Below, one piece after another: positions 24,356 to 34,309 of a stretch of DNA of 64,000 nt. How positions within the stretch are numbered: position 1 is the stretch's first letter; each line of letters opens with the position of its first letter. Origin of the DNA: Candidatus Desulfopertinax cowenii (GTDB lineage Bacteria > Bacillota > Desulfotomaculia > Desulfotomaculales > Desulforudaceae); NCBI GenBank assembly GCA_001899445.1, contig MPOA01000006.1:761560-825559 (forward strand). The letters are read 5' to 3'. Under the pieces are notes generated by a model that made no database searches, was not told where the DNA came from, and saw only the letters and a program-made list of their open reading frames with translations. The translations under genes and the position numbers were made by a program.

Positions 24356-24391
24356 TTCTGACAAGAATTTCCCCGGAGCCTGTATTACAAT
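24325..24391 (+). promoter_or_regulatory. Putative Spo0A-dependent promoter of spoIIE
   Basis: A Spo0A-box match TGTCGAA (24325-24331) is followed by CTGACA (24358-24363), a 22-bp spacer and TACAAT. Bacillus spoIIE and spoIIG promoters are known for overlong -35/-10 spacing and Spo0A activation, so the pattern is suggestive. The box overlaps the 3' end of the ppx-like gene. Confidence 0.4.
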
Positions 24392-24425
24392 GGTTCATAA
24401 ATTCCAGGTTCTGGGAGCTGGTCGG

Positions 24426-26855
24426 GTGGTTCAGCATGCCAAGACGTACGGATCGCAGTATAAATATCAGAAAAGAAATGGCTGGGCTGGGGTGGGCTTG
24501 TCCCGCCGTTACCGCTGGCGGCCGCCCGTTCGCCCGGGCTTCGCCAAGGCCCTGGAGTTGCCGTACTGGCACAAGCTGGGCCTTATAATTTTGGCCTTCT
24601 TCCTGGGGCGGGCAGTGCTGCTGGGGGAACTCAGTCCTTTCGTCGTTGCCTTCGCCGGCGCCGTCCTTTACCTTTACGGTCCCTGGGGCTGGCTGGCCGC
24701 GGGGGCCGGTCTGGCTGGGCAGGCTACGGTACTGAGTCCCGCGGAAATTGGTCCGGAGTTCCTAGTGCTGTTGGCGGTGGGCCTGGGCTTGCGCACGATT
24801 CCGTCTGATTTTCGGCGGCCCCAGGTGGCGGTGGCCGTACTGGCCGGGACGGCCACCATCGTGATCAAGGGTTCGTACCTCGCCTTTTCGGGCGCGGCGC
24901 TTTACGACTTCGTGGCCGTTTTCTTTGAGAGCTCGCTGGCCGGGGTGCTGGCCTACGTTTTCCTGGTCGCTCTTTCTCCGCGCGCCCGTCCTGTAGCCGT
25001 CGAGGAGTTCTGCTGCGCGCTGGTTCTGCTGGCGGCCTCCCTGGCCGGCACCGGAAACCTGGAGTACGGCCTGGTTTCGCTGCACGGGTTGGTGAGCAAA
25101 TTCATCATCCTGGTGGCTGCGTTTCTGGGTGGTGTCGGGCTGGGTGCAGCCGGGGGTGCGGTGGTGGGCATCCTCCCCGGCATCGCCTACACGGTAACGC
25201 CGGCGGTGATCGGCGTCTACGCGTTCGCCGGTTTCTTGGGGGGGTTCTTCCGCCGTTTCGGCAAGCCGGGAGTGGCGGCCGGTTTCATCCTGGGCAATAT
25301 CACCCTGGCCGTGTACATCGGGGAATACCGGGAACTGGCCGGGGTGCTGGCCGAGGTCGGGGTGGCCGCGGCTCTCTTTGCCGTCTTGCCGCGGCGCTGG
25401 TTTGAGGCTCTACGTTCTCTGATCCCGGCCGGTGTTTTGGGTTCCGGGGAGGCGAAAGAACGGGTGCAGGAACTGGTGCGCAGCCGCGTGCGGAGCTGGG
25501 CGCGCATGTTTTCCGAGCTTTCCCGCACTTTTGCCCAGGTTTCGCCCGCCGGGCTGGACGTCGGCAGCGAAAAGCCGCTCCGGGAGCTGTTGAACGAGGT
25601 TAAGGGCCGGATCTGCCAAGACTGCAACCTGTACCGCGGCTGCTGGGAACGGGATCCGGAACGGGCCAACCGGGAGTTCCTGGATACCCTGGCCCGGGTC
25701 GAAGCGACCGGCCGGGTGGTGCCGGAGGATTTCCCCGGGGACATCCGCCGGAAGTGCCTCCGGCTCAAGGAAATGGCGGTCGCCCTCACCTGCCTGTACG
25801 AAACCTACCAGGTAAACCGCTACTGGTACCGCCGGCTGGTGGAAAGCCGCGAAATGGTGTCCGAGAATTTACGGGGGCTATCCCAGATTATGCACAACCT
25901 GGCCACCGAGCTGTGTAACAGCATCGAGCGGGCCAGCCAGGTCGACGCGCTCCTGCGGCGGAAACTCCGCGAGCTGGACGTGCCGGTGCACCGGATCGAG
26001 GCCCGGCACCGAGAGGACGACCGGTTGGAGGTGACCGTCAGCAGGCCGACCTGCCACGGCGAGCTGGCCTGTCACTACGTCGTCGCCCCGGTTGTTTCGC
26101 GGGCGCTCGGCCAGCCCTTCACGGTGGCCGACACCAGCTGCGCCCGGGAGGAGGACGCCGCCGAATGCAGCTTCCGGCTGCGCCCGGCACTGCGCTACCG
26201 GGTGGCGGTAGGCCTCGCCCAGATGGGAAAAAACGGCAGCGCCGTCTCTGGCGATACCGCCTCGTACCTGGAGCTGGCAGACGGAAGATTCGCCCTGCTG
26301 TTGAGCGACGGCATGGGCGTGGGCAGCCAGGCCGCCCTGGAATCGAGCACCACCGTTTCCCTGCTGGAACACATGTTCCAGGCGGGTTTCGGGAAGGACA
26401 TGGCAGTGAAAACGGTGAACTCGATCCTGCTCCTACGCGCGCCCGACGAGAGCTTCGCCACCGTGGACCTGGCGGTGGTCGACCTGCACACGGGCGAGGT
26501 CGAGTTTGTGAAAATCGGCGCTGCGCCCAGCTTCATCGTGGGGGCTGACACTGTGAGCGTGGTGGAGGGCGACGCCCTGCCGGTGGGCATCATCCGGGAG
26601 ATAAACTTCTCCGTGGTGGTCCGGAAACTGGCCGCCGGTGACCTGGTGGTGATGGTGACCGACGGAGTGACCGATTCCTACCGCGGCCCCCTGGAAAAGG
26701 AGACCTGGCTGGGCGAACTCCTGCGCGACCTGCCGCGTACCGACCCGCAGCAGGTGGCCGACCTGGTGCTGCAGCAGGCCCGCCGGGCGGCTGGTGGAAG
26801 CGTTCCCGACGACATGACTGTCCTGGTGGGCAGAATTGAAAACACCGATTCCTGA
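24426..26855 (+). CDS. spoIIE: Stage II sporulation protein E (PP2C phosphatase)
   Basis: 809 residues from GTG at 24426 with GGGAG 8 bases upstream; in-frame upstream starts overlap ppx. About ten membrane segments (about 50-330), a central regulatory domain, and a C-terminal PP2C phosphatase with S-D-G-M-G-V-G, V-T-D-G-V-T-D and D-D-M-T metal-site residues. It dephosphorylates SpoIIAA to release sigma-F in the forespore and takes part in polar septation. Bacillus SpoIIE has 827 residues. Confidence 0.95.
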   Translation: MVQHAKTYGSQYKYQKRNGWAGVGLSRRYRWRPPVRPGFAKALELPYWHKLGLIILAFFLGRAVLLGELSPFVVAFAGAVLYLYGPWGWLAAGAGLAGQATVLSPAEIGPEFLVLLAVGLGLRTIPSDFRRPQVAVAVLAGTATIVIKGSYLAFSGAALYDFVAVFFESSLAGVLAYVFLVALSPRARPVAVEEFCCALVLLAASLAGTGNLEYGLVSLHGLVSKFIILVAAFLGGVGLGAAGGAVVGILPGIAYTVTPAVIGVYAFAGFLGGFFRRFGKPGVAAGFILGNITLAVYIGEYRELAGVLAEVGVAAALFAVLPRRWFEALRSLIPAGVLGSGEAKERVQELVRSRVRSWARMFSELSRTFAQVSPAGLDVGSEKPLRELLNEVKGRICQDCNLYRGCWERDPERANREFLDTLARVEATGRVVPEDFPGDIRRKCLRLKEMAVALTCLYETYQVNRYWYRRLVESREMVSENLRGLSQIMHNLATELCNSIERASQVDALLRRKLRELDVPVHRIEARHREDDRLEVTVSRPTCHGELACHYVVAPVVSRALGQPFTVADTSCAREEDAAECSFRLRPALRYRVAVGLAQMGKNGSAVSGDTASYLELADGRFALLLSDGMGVGSQAALESSTTVSLLEHMFQAGFGKDMAVKTVNSILLLRAPDESFATVDLAVVDLHTGEVEFVKIGAAPSFIVGADTVSVVEGDALPVGIIREINFSVVVRKLAAGDLVVMVTDGVTDSYRGPLEKETWLGELLRDLPRTDPQQVADLVLQQARRAAGGSVPDDMTVLVGRIENTDS

Positions 26856-26924
26856 CTGGAAAGGAAACCCCGCGCCCGCGTGGAATTTTTACACAATAGA
26901 GTTTTTCTTTTTCCGACGTGGGGG

Positions 26925-28340
26925 ATGGCGGTGGATTTTCAGGCCCGGATCAAGGAATACATTTGCCGGCACCGGATGGTCTCCCCGGGGATGCGGGTCC
27001 TAGTGGGGGTTTCCGGTGGTCCGGATTCGGTGGCCCTGCTGGACGTTCTGTGCGGCCTGCGCGAGACGCTGGAGATTTCCGTCGTGGTGGGACACCTCAA
27101 CCACCGCTTGCGGGGTGCCGCGGCGGACGCGGATGCCCGGTACGTCCGGGAATTGGCCGGCAATTACGGGCTGCCCTGCATGCTTGATGAGTTCGACGTG
27201 GCCGCTTACCGGAAAGCGCGCCGTCTCTCCACCCAGGCGGCGGCGCGGGAGGTCCGCTACCAGTTCTTCGTCCGGGCGGCGCGGGAAACTGGCGCCGCCC
27301 GGGTGGCGCTCGGCCACCACGCCGACGACCAGGTCGAAACCATCCTGCACCATTTCCTCCGCGGCACGGGACCGGCGGGGTTGGCGGGTATGGCTCCGGT
27401 GCGCGTACCCTTCATTCGCCCGCTGCTGGCCGTACGGCGCCGGGACATCGAGGCGTACTGCCGCGCCCGCGGTCTTGAACCCCGCCGGGACGCGTCCAAC
27501 CTGGATTCCGCCTACACCAGGAACCGGCTGCGCCACACTCTCCTGCCCCTGCTGGAAACCGAGTACAATCCCAACCTGGTGACCAGCCTCCTCCGCCTGG
27601 GTGAGATCTGCCGGGAGGAAAACGCTTACCTGGATGAGCTGGCGGAAGAAGCCTTCCGGAAGCTGGCGGTCCGGTCGAACGGCACCGTTCGCGTTGACGC
27701 GGCCGAGCTGGCCGCGCTGCCCCCGGCGCTTGCCCGCCGGGTGGTCCGGAAGGCCTGGGCGGACCTGGCCGCGGCCCCGAACGCCCTGGATTTTGACCAC
27801 GTGAAGCGGGTCCTGGCCCTGGCCCGGACGGCGACCGGCGGCCGGCGGCTGGACCTGCCCCGGGGCTTCATTGTCGAGAAGCAAGCCGGCCGGCTGGTAT
27901 TCGGGCGGAGAACGGCCCCGCCCGAAACCGGGTCTTGGTGCTATGAACTCGCCGTTCCCGGGCGAACCGACCTGCCTGCGGTCAACCGGCGCCTCACGGC
28001 CGAAATCCGACCCGCGCGGGATCTGCGGCCCGAGGCGCTGGCCCCCAATCAGGCTGCTCTCGACCTGGAATCCCTGGCGCTTCCCCTTTACGTCCGGAGC
28101 CGGAGGCCCGGGGACGTGTTCGCGCCCCAGGGGGCGGGCGGCCGGATGAAACTCAAGGAATTCCTGATCAATTGCAAGGTGCCGCGGTCCGGGCGGGACC
28201 AGATCCCGCTGGTTTTCGACCGGACGGGTCGACTGGCCTGGGTGGCCGGGTACCGGATCGCCGACTTCTGCAAGCTGGGTCCGCAGAGCCGCACGGCGCT
28301 GCTGCTGACCATGTCATCTCCTGCCCCCGGGGGCGTTTGA
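26925..28340 (+). CDS. tilS: tRNA(Ile)-lysidine synthase
   Basis: 471 residues from ATG at 26925. PP-loop S-G-G-P-D-S at 30-35 in the N-terminal ATP pyrophosphatase domain, H-H-A-D-D-Q-V-E-T motif, TilS substrate-binding domain, and C-terminal TilS_C with R-S-R-R-P-G-D. It converts C34 of tRNA-Ile(CAU) to lysidine. The spoIIE-tilS-ftsH order is usual. Confidence 0.95.
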   Translation: MAVDFQARIKEYICRHRMVSPGMRVLVGVSGGPDSVALLDVLCGLRETLEISVVVGHLNHRLRGAAADADARYVRELAGNYGLPCMLDEFDVAAYRKARRLSTQAAAREVRYQFFVRAARETGAARVALGHHADDQVETILHHFLRGTGPAGLAGMAPVRVPFIRPLLAVRRRDIEAYCRARGLEPRRDASNLDSAYTRNRLRHTLLPLLETEYNPNLVTSLLRLGEICREENAYLDELAEEAFRKLAVRSNGTVRVDAAELAALPPALARRVVRKAWADLAAAPNALDFDHVKRVLALARTATGGRRLDLPRGFIVEKQAGRLVFGRRTAPPETGSWCYELAVPGRTDLPAVNRRLTAEIRPARDLRPEALAPNQAALDLESLALPLYVRSRRPGDVFAPQGAGGRMKLKEFLINCKVPRSGRDQIPLVFDRTGRLAWVAGYRIADFCKLGPQSRTALLLTMSSPAPGGV

Positions 28341-28346
28341 GTTGTG

Positions 28347-28375
28347 TTGAAAGCGGATATAAAATGTGATAATAT
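28347..28375 (+). promoter_or_regulatory. Sigma-A promoter of ftsH
   Basis: TTGAAA (28347-28352), 17-bp spacer, TAATAT (28370-28375). Lies directly after the tilS stop, about 50 bases before the ftsH start. Confidence 0.75.
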
Positions 28376-28422
28376 ACCTCTATTGCGGACCAACTAGCGA
28401 GAGTCCGAAGGGAGGGAAGCGG

Positions 28423-30270
28423 TTGAGTCGAATCCTCAAGAATTTGAGTATATATATCCTGATCGTCCTGGTGGTCATCGCCCTGCTTAAGTACAGCTCT
28501 CCGGGGACCAACGACGTCCGGGCCATGGACTACAGCGAATTCTACCAGGCGGTCAACCGGGGCCAGGTGGCGTCGGTGCTGATCAAGACGGATGCTGAGA
28601 CCAACATCATCACCGGCACCTTAAGGGACGGCACCCGTTTCGAGACCAAGGGGCCGGCTGCCGACCAGGCACTGCTGGATTTGCTTCGGGACAAGAACGT
28701 GCAGCACAAACAGGAACTCCCGGACCGGCCCAGTTGGTTGACAACCATGTTCATGTCGTTCCTGCCGATTCTACTGCTGGTGGGTTTGTTTTTCTTCCTC
28801 ATGCAGCAGAGCCAGGGCGGGGGTAGCCGGGTGATGTCTTTCGGCAAGAGCCGGGCCAAGCTCCACGCCCAGGAGAAACCACAGGTGACCTTCGCGGACG
28901 TGGCCGGGGTGGATGAGGTCCGGGAGGAACTGCAGGAACTGGTCGACTTCCTTAAGGAACCCGGAAAGTTCAGCGAGATCGGGGCCCGGATTCCCAAGGG
29001 GGTTTTACTGTTCGGCCCGCCCGGCACCGGCAAGACCTTGCTGGCGCGGGCGGTGGCCGGGGAGGCCGGCGTACCTTTTTACAGCATCAGCGGCTCGGAC
29101 TTCGTCGAGATGTTCGTGGGCGTCGGGGCCTCAAGAGTTCGGGACCTTTTCGAGAACGCCAAGAAGCACTCTCCCTGCATCGTGTTCATTGACGAGATCG
29201 ACGCGGTTGGACGCCAGCGTGGCGCTGGCCTGGGTGGCGGCCACGACGAACGGGAGCAGACCCTGAACCAGCTGCTGGTGGAGATGGACGGCTTCGACCC
29301 CCACGAGGGGATCATTGTGATCGCGGCCACCAACCGCCCGGACATCCTGGATCCGGCCCTGCTGCGTCCGGGGCGTTTCGACCGGCAGATCGTGGTTAGC
29401 CAGCCGGACGTGAACGGCCGGAGGGAGATCCTGGAGGTGCACACCCGCAGCAAGCCGCTGGCGGACGACGTTTCCCTGGACGTGATCGCCCGGCGCACCC
29501 CGGGTTTTTCCGGGGCCGACCTAGAAAACCTGATCAACGAGGCCGCCCTGCTGACGGCACGAGCGAACAAAAAGCGCATCGGGATGGAAGAAATCGAGAA
29601 TGCTATCGAACGGGTGATTGCCGGACCGGCGAAAAAGTCCCGGGTGATCAGCGACTTCGAGAAGAAACTGGTATCGTACCACGAGGCCGGCCACGCGTTA
29701 GCGAGCTACTACCTGCCGAACAGCGACCCGGTACACAAAGTTTCCATTATTCCGCGTGGACGGGCCGGTGGCTACACCCTGCTCCTGCCCAAGGAGGAGC
29801 GGTATTACGCCACCCGGTCGCAGCTCCTGGACCAGATCACCATGCTGCTGGGCGGACGGGTGGCCGAGGCTTTGGTGCTGAAGGAGATCAGCACCGGCGC
29901 GCAAAACGACCTGGAGCGGGCGACCGAGATCGCGCGCAAGATGATCATGGAATACGGCATGAGCGACGAACTCGGACCCCTGACCCTGGGGCGAAAGCAG
30001 GACACGCCTTTCCTAGGGCGGGACCTGGCCCGCGACCGCAACTATTCGGAGGAGGTGGCCAGCGCCATCGACCAGGAGGTGCGGCGGATCATCGACGAGT
30101 GCTACCACCGGGCAGAGACCATCCTCAAAGATAACATGGACGGCCTGCACCTGGTGGCGAATACGCTGTTCGAGAAGGAAACCATTGAGGGCCGGGAGTT
30201 CGAGGCCCTGATGGAAAAAGCCGCCGGGGGGATGACAAGACCGGAGGCGGTGCAGCAAGGAGGGTCATAG
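28423..30270 (+). CDS. ftsH: ATP-dependent zinc metalloprotease FtsH
   Basis: 615 residues from TTG at 28423, GGAGG 7 bases upstream. Two membrane segments (about 6-23 and 105-127) bracket an extracytoplasmic domain; AAA+ Walker A G-P-P-G-T-G-K-T near 198-205, D-E-I-D Walker B, SRH arginines, and zinc-binding H-E-A-G-H at 420-424. A membrane-anchored hexameric protease for quality control and regulatory turnover, including sporulation. Confidence 0.97.
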   Translation: MSRILKNLSIYILIVLVVIALLKYSSPGTNDVRAMDYSEFYQAVNRGQVASVLIKTDAETNIITGTLRDGTRFETKGPAADQALLDLLRDKNVQHKQELPDRPSWLTTMFMSFLPILLLVGLFFFLMQQSQGGGSRVMSFGKSRAKLHAQEKPQVTFADVAGVDEVREELQELVDFLKEPGKFSEIGARIPKGVLLFGPPGTGKTLLARAVAGEAGVPFYSISGSDFVEMFVGVGASRVRDLFENAKKHSPCIVFIDEIDAVGRQRGAGLGGGHDEREQTLNQLLVEMDGFDPHEGIIVIAATNRPDILDPALLRPGRFDRQIVVSQPDVNGRREILEVHTRSKPLADDVSLDVIARRTPGFSGADLENLINEAALLTARANKKRIGMEEIENAIERVIAGPAKKSRVISDFEKKLVSYHEAGHALASYYLPNSDPVHKVSIIPRGRAGGYTLLLPKEERYYATRSQLLDQITMLLGGRVAEALVLKEISTGAQNDLERATEIARKMIMEYGMSDELGPLTLGRKQDTPFLGRDLARDRNYSEEVASAIDQEVRRIIDECYHRAETILKDNMDGLHLVANTLFEKETIEGREFEALMEKAAGGMTRPEAVQQGGS

Positions 30271-30274
30271 CACT

Positions 30275-30724
30275 TTGGAGAGAACCTTTGTGCTGGTGAA
30301 ACCCGACGGCGTGCAGCGCGGCCTGGTAGGCGAGATCGTCGCCCGGTTCGAGCGCCGGGGTTTCAAGCTGGTGGCGCTGAAGATGCTGCGGATTAGCCGG
30401 GACTTGGCCGAGCAGCATTATGGTGAGCACCGGGAAAAACCATTTTTTGAAGATCTGGTGAAGTACATCACTTCCGGTCCGGTGGTGGCTATGGTCCTGG
30501 AGGGCCGGAACGTGATCACCACGGTCCGCGACATGCTGGGAGCCACCCAGCCGGCAAAAGCCTTGCCGGGCACCATCCGCGGCACTTACGCCATCGACGT
30601 CGGCCGGAACATTGTCCACGGTTCCGACTCGCCGGCCAGCGCCGCGCGGGAGATCGGGCTGTTCTTCGCGGCAGACGAACTCCTGGTCTGGAAGCGGGAC
30701 CTGGATTCCTGGATTTATGAGTAA
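30275..30724 (+). CDS. ndk: Nucleoside diphosphate kinase
   Basis: 149 residues from TTG, four bases after the ftsH stop. N-terminal [14 protein letters not shown] and catalytic histidine in N-I-V-H-G-S-D-S. Balances NTP pools by phosphate transfer through phosphohistidine. Confidence 0.97.
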   Translation: MERTFVLVKPDGVQRGLVGEIVARFERRGFKLVALKMLRISRDLAEQHYGEHREKPFFEDLVKYITSGPVVAMVLEGRNVITTVRDMLGATQPAKALPGTIRGTYAIDVGRNIVHGSDSPASAAREIGLFFAADELLVWKRDLDSWIYE

Positions 30725-30747
30725 CATGAGGTAACACGAGGTTGAAA

Positions 30748-32448
30748 ATGCAGCTACGGACCGACCTGGAGATCGCGCAGGCGCACCAGCTGATCCCCAT
30801 CACGGAAATTGCGGCTTCCGTTGGTCTGGCTGAGGAAGACCTGGAACTGTACGGTCGATACAAGGCCAAGATCGGTCTCCACGTCCTAGAGAAGTTCAGG
30901 GAACGCCTGGACGGCAAGTTGATTGACATTACGGCCGTTACGCCCACTCCCCTGGGTGAGGGCAAGACTCTGACCACCATCGGGTTGACCCAGGGTCTGG
31001 GCCGGATCGGGAAGCGGGCGGCCTGTACCCTCCGGCAGCCTTCCATGGCCCCGGTTTTCGGGATCAAGGGCGGGGCCGCCGGCGGCGGTTACGCCCAGGT
31101 GGTGCCCATGGAGGACCTCAACCTGCATTTCACCGGCGACCTACACGCGGTGGCCCAGGCGCACAACCTACTGGCCGCGATGGTGGACGCCTCTTTGTTT
31201 CACGGCAACCCCTCCAGAATTGATCCCCACACCGTGACCTGGCCGCGAACGCTGGACGTTAACGACCGGGTGCTGCGGAACGTGGTCGTAGGCCTGGGCG
31301 GGCCGTTAAACGGCTATCCCCGCCAGACCGGCTTTGAAGTCACCGCGGCTTCCGAAGTCATGGCCGTACTGGCCCTGACTTCCGGGCTGCAGGACCTGCG
31401 GCGCCGCCTGGGACGGATAATGGTGGCCTTCGACCGGGACGGAGGGCCGGTCACCGCCGAGAACCTGCGGGCGGCCGGGGCCATGGCGGTGATTCTCCGG
31501 GACGCCGTCAAACCCAACCTGGTTCAGACTCTGGAGGGTCAGCCCTGTATCGTGCACGCCGGACCGTTCGGGAACATCGCCCACGGACAGTCCTCGGTGC
31601 TTGCCGACCGGATTGCACTCAAGCTGGTCGACTACGTGGTGACCGAGAGCGGGTTCGGGGCGGACCTGGGGATGCAAAAATTCATGGACATTAAGTGCCG
31701 GCAATCGGGGCTGCGGCCTGACTGCGTGGTGGTCACCTGCACGGTGCGCGCGCTGAAGATGCACGGCGGGGTGGGGAGGATCATTCCCGGAAAGCCCCTG
31801 CCCGAGGAAATCAGGCGGGAGAACGTGACCGCGGTGGAGGAGGGGTGCCGGAACCTGGCGCACATGATCAGGATCGCCAGCTACTACGGGGTGCCGGTGG
31901 TGGTGGCCGTGAACCGTTTCCTGGACGACACCGACGCTGAGGTCGAGGCGATCCTCCGGGAGGCGGTACGCGCGGGGGCGTTAAGCGCGCACCAGGTCAC
32001 CGCCTGGGCTGAGGGCGGTGCCGGTGCGGTCGACCTGGCCGCCGGGGTGGTCGAAGCCTGCGCGCGGGGCGGGGAGTTCCGGTTTCTATACCCGGACGAA
32101 CTGTCCATTAAGGAAAAGATTGAACTGATGGCCACGCGGATCTACAATGCCGACGGCGTGTCCTATGAGCCGCAGGCCGAGAAAAAAATCACCCGGTTCG
32201 AAGAACTAGGCTGGGGCAGGTTGCCGATCTGCATGGCCAAGACCCACCTGTCCATTTCCCACGACCCGACGCTGAAGAACGTACCGTCGGGATACGTGTT
32301 TCCGATCCGGGACATCCGGGCCTCGCTGGGGGCGGGGTTTTTGTACCCGTTGGCCGGGACGATGCTGACCATGCCCGGCCTGCCGTCGGAGCCGGCCGCT
32401 TTCAACATCGACCTCGACAGCCAGGGCCAGGTGAAGGGACTTTTTTAA
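30748..32448 (+). CDS. fhs: Formate-tetrahydrofolate ligase
   Basis: 566 residues from ATG at 30748 (GAGG 6 bases upstream). ATP-binding T-P-L-G-E-G-K-T starting near residue 67; L-R-Q-P-S-M-A-P-V-F-G-I-K-G-G-A-A-G-G-G-Y-A follows. It activates formate with ATP in the Wood-Ljungdahl methyl branch, or runs in reverse during one-carbon catabolism. No other Wood-Ljungdahl gene is adjacent. Its stop codon lies within the 4-bp flank duplicated by MITE copy B. Confidence 0.97.
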   Translation: MQLRTDLEIAQAHQLIPITEIAASVGLAEEDLELYGRYKAKIGLHVLEKFRERLDGKLIDITAVTPTPLGEGKTLTTIGLTQGLGRIGKRAACTLRQPSMAPVFGIKGGAAGGGYAQVVPMEDLNLHFTGDLHAVAQAHNLLAAMVDASLFHGNPSRIDPHTVTWPRTLDVNDRVLRNVVVGLGGPLNGYPRQTGFEVTAASEVMAVLALTSGLQDLRRRLGRIMVAFDRDGGPVTAENLRAAGAMAVILRDAVKPNLVQTLEGQPCIVHAGPFGNIAHGQSSVLADRIALKLVDYVVTESGFGADLGMQKFMDIKCRQSGLRPDCVVVTCTVRALKMHGGVGRIIPGKPLPEEIRRENVTAVEEGCRNLAHMIRIASYYGVPVVVAVNRFLDDTDAEVEAILREAVRAGALSAHQVTAWAEGGAGAVDLAAGVVEACARGGEFRFLYPDELSIKEKIELMATRIYNADGVSYEPQAEKKITRFEELGWGRLPICMAKTHLSISHDPTLKNVPSGYVFPIRDIRASLGAGFLYPLAGTMLTMPGLPSEPAAFNIDLDSQGQVKGLF

Positions 32449-32450
32449 TG

Positions 32451-32691
32451 AGATTTTGCTGAAAAAGTTGGTCTGCAGTGCTGAGGATTATCGGAGGTCA
32501 CATTGGGAGCTTATTCAAAGAACGAGCGAAGCCGAGGAAAAGCGGCGGCCGACTGTCTGAGGCCGCGGAGCGGGCGAGTTTCGGCGCCGCCCGAGGCGAG
32601 CGAGTTCATTCCTTAGCGCGGACACAGTGACCGGAGATAATACCTCAGCACTGCGTGAGAAGTACGCAAATGGACTTTTTCGGCAAAAACT
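32451..32691 (-). mobile_element. MITE-like element, copy B (241 bp)
   Basis: Inverted relative to copy A at 18991. Ends are AGATTTTGCTGAAAAAGT and its near complement (ending GCAAAAACT); AATG is duplicated on both sides (32447-32450 and 32692-32695). Identical length to copy A and roughly 90% identical after reverse complementing. Non-coding. Like copy A it sits exactly at the end of a gene, here fhs. Confidence 0.88.
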
Positions 32692-32751
32692 AATGAGGTA
32701 GAAAAGTGCCGGTTTTGGAACCCGCTTCGAGGCCACCCTGCCCACTCTTTA

Positions 32752-32780
32752 TTGACCTATGCCCTTAACAGGCGTATAAT
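32752..32780 (+). promoter_or_regulatory. Sigma-A promoter of the DUF134 gene
   Basis: TTGACC (32752-32757), 17-bp spacer, TATAAT (32775-32780), 22 bases before the ATG. Confidence 0.85.
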
Positions 32781-32802
32781 TCCGTTGTAAGGGTGAGAAT
32801 GA

Positions 32803-33261
32803 ATGGGAAGACCACCAAAGTGCCGCCGAGTGGAGTTCATGCCCCACTGCACCTACTTCAAACCGGCCGGGGTGCCCCTGTGGAAGCTGGAAGATGTCGG
32901 TTTGACCGTAGAGGAAGTCGAGGCGCTACGTCTTAAGGATCTGGAGGGTTTGGAACAGGAGAGTTGCGCGGAACGTATGGGCATCTCCCGGCCCACTTTC
33001 CAGCGCATTCTGACCAGTGCCCGGGGCAAAGTCACCCAAGCGCTGGTGTACGGGAAGGCGATCCGGGTGGAAGGCGGCAACTTCGAGTATGTGGCGCGGG
33101 GCTTGCGCTGCGTCCAGTGCGGCAATGAATGGGAACGCCGGCCCAGCGAACTGGCCGAAACCCGGTGTCCGAAATGCGCTGGTACGGAGATCGTGTCCGT
33201 GTTCGGCCGCTGCGACCGCAGAAGGCGGGGCGGTCGCCGGCAGGCCGGACCGTGCAAATGA
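32803..33261 (+). CDS. DUF134-family HTH protein with C-terminal zinc ribbon
   Basis: 152 residues. N-terminal G-R-P-P-K-C-R-R-V and the region-4-like HTH (V-E-A-L-R-L-K-D-L-E-G-L, M-G-I-S-R-P-T-F-Q-R-I-L) are DUF134 hallmarks. A C-terminal ribbon has C-V-Q-C near residue 104 and C-P-K-C near 124. DUF134 genes commonly neighbour Mrp-type ATPases and dinitrogenase-iron-molybdenum-cofactor proteins, as here. Probably a DNA-binding regulator; target unknown. Confidence 0.88.
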   Translation: MGRPPKCRRVEFMPHCTYFKPAGVPLWKLEDVGLTVEEVEALRLKDLEGLEQESCAERMGISRPTFQRILTSARGKVTQALVYGKAIRVEGGNFEYVARGLRCVQCGNEWERRPSELAETRCPKCAGTEIVSVFGRCDRRRRGGRRQAGPCK

Positions 33262-33297
33262 GACAAAATCAATCATAAGAGAGACGGGGGAATGATT

Positions 33298-34206
33298 ATG
33301 GCTTCCGGGAAAAATAACGGTGGTACCTGTAACGCCGCCCAGGGCGGGGGTTGCCCGGGTGCCGCGGCCTGCAGCCTGTCCGGGGCGCAAGCCCGCGGCC
33401 AGCATACTGCGCCAAAAGCACCCCAGGTCCTGGCGCCGAACGACCTTTCCGCAGTGAAGAACGTGGTGGCCGTGATGAGCGGCAAGGGAGGCGTGGGCAA
33501 GTCTTCGGTGACCGCCCTGTTGGCGACGACCCTGGCCCGCCAGGGTTACAAGGTAGGCATTCTGGACGCTGACCTGACCGGTCCGAGCATCCCCAAAATT
33601 TTCGGACTCCGCGGGCGTCCGGATATCGAGGAAGAGGCCATCAAGCCCGTGGCGAGCCCGGTATACGGCATCAAGATCTTCTCCATCAACCTGCTTTTGG
33701 AAACCGAGGATGAGCCGGTGATCTGGCGCGGCCCAATTGTCGCCGGCGCCATCCAGCAGTTCTGGACCGAGGTGGCCTGGGGTGAACTGGATTACCTACT
33801 GGTCGATCTGCCCCCCGGGACGGGCGACGCCCCGCTGACGGTGCTCCAGTCTCTGCCGGTGGATGGAGTGTTGATGGTGTCCGGGCCGCAGGAGCTGGCG
33901 GTAATGGTGGTTCGCAAGGCCATTCGGATGACCCGGAAAACCGGTGTTCCGCTCCTGGGCCTGGTGGAAAACATGAGCTACGCCATCTGTCCGAAGTGCG
34001 GCGAGAAACTGGAACTGTTCGGGCCTTCGCGGGCCGAGAGCGTGGCGGATAGCACCGGGTTGCACCTGCTGGGCCGAATTCCCATTGATCCCGAGCTGAC
34101 CAGCCTGTGCGACCGGGGCGAGGTGGAAAAGTACGAAACCGAGGTCCTGGCCCACCTGCCCGCTCACCTGGACCGGACAATGAACAAAAACCGGGAAAGC
34201 CGGTAG
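33298..34206 (+). CDS. Mrp/NBP35-family iron-sulfur carrier ATPase
   Basis: 302 residues from ATG at 33298, seven bases after GGGGG; the ATG at 33292 is too close. A Cys-containing N-terminal extension (three cysteines within the first 30 residues) precedes the deviant Walker A S-G-K-G-G-V-G-K-S-S, D-A-D-L-T-G-P-S-I and C-P-K-C-G-E near the C-terminus. These ATPases assemble and hand over Fe-S clusters. The hdr genes downstream encode cluster-rich proteins and are plausible clients. Confidence 0.92.
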   Translation: MASGKNNGGTCNAAQGGGCPGAAACSLSGAQARGQHTAPKAPQVLAPNDLSAVKNVVAVMSGKGGVGKSSVTALLATTLARQGYKVGILDADLTGPSIPKIFGLRGRPDIEEEAIKPVASPVYGIKIFSINLLLETEDEPVIWRGPIVAGAIQQFWTEVAWGELDYLLVDLPPGTGDAPLTVLQSLPVDGVLMVSGPQELAVMVVRKAIRMTRKTGVPLLGLVENMSYAICPKCGEKLELFGPSRAESVADSTGLHLLGRIPIDPELTSLCDRGEVEKYETEVLAHLPAHLDRTMNKNRESR

Positions 34207-34251
34207 TATCAGGCCAGGAGCGCGATTTAGGAAAATTTCAGCCCGAATGAA

Positions 34252-34280
34252 TTGACAGTGAAAAAGAATGAGTCTATACT
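34252..34280 (+). promoter_or_regulatory. Sigma-A promoter upstream of the hdr operon
   Basis: TTGACA (34252-34257), 17-bp spacer, TATACT (34275-34280). The likely start point falls in a 25-bp inverted repeat (34282-34306). Confidence 0.75.
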
Positions 34281-34281
34281 G

Positions 34282-34309
34282 AAGGACAAGGAGAAACCTT
34301 GTCCTTTTG
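34282..34309 (+). terminator. 25-bp inverted repeat: terminator of mrp or operator at the hdr promoter
   Basis: AAGGACAAGG (34282-34291) and CCTTGTCCTT (34297-34306) form a perfect 10-bp stem with an AGAAA loop, then TTG. It could terminate the mrp transcript, but because it starts 2 bases after the -10 box of the next promoter it is equally well placed as a repressor operator. Confidence 0.6.
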
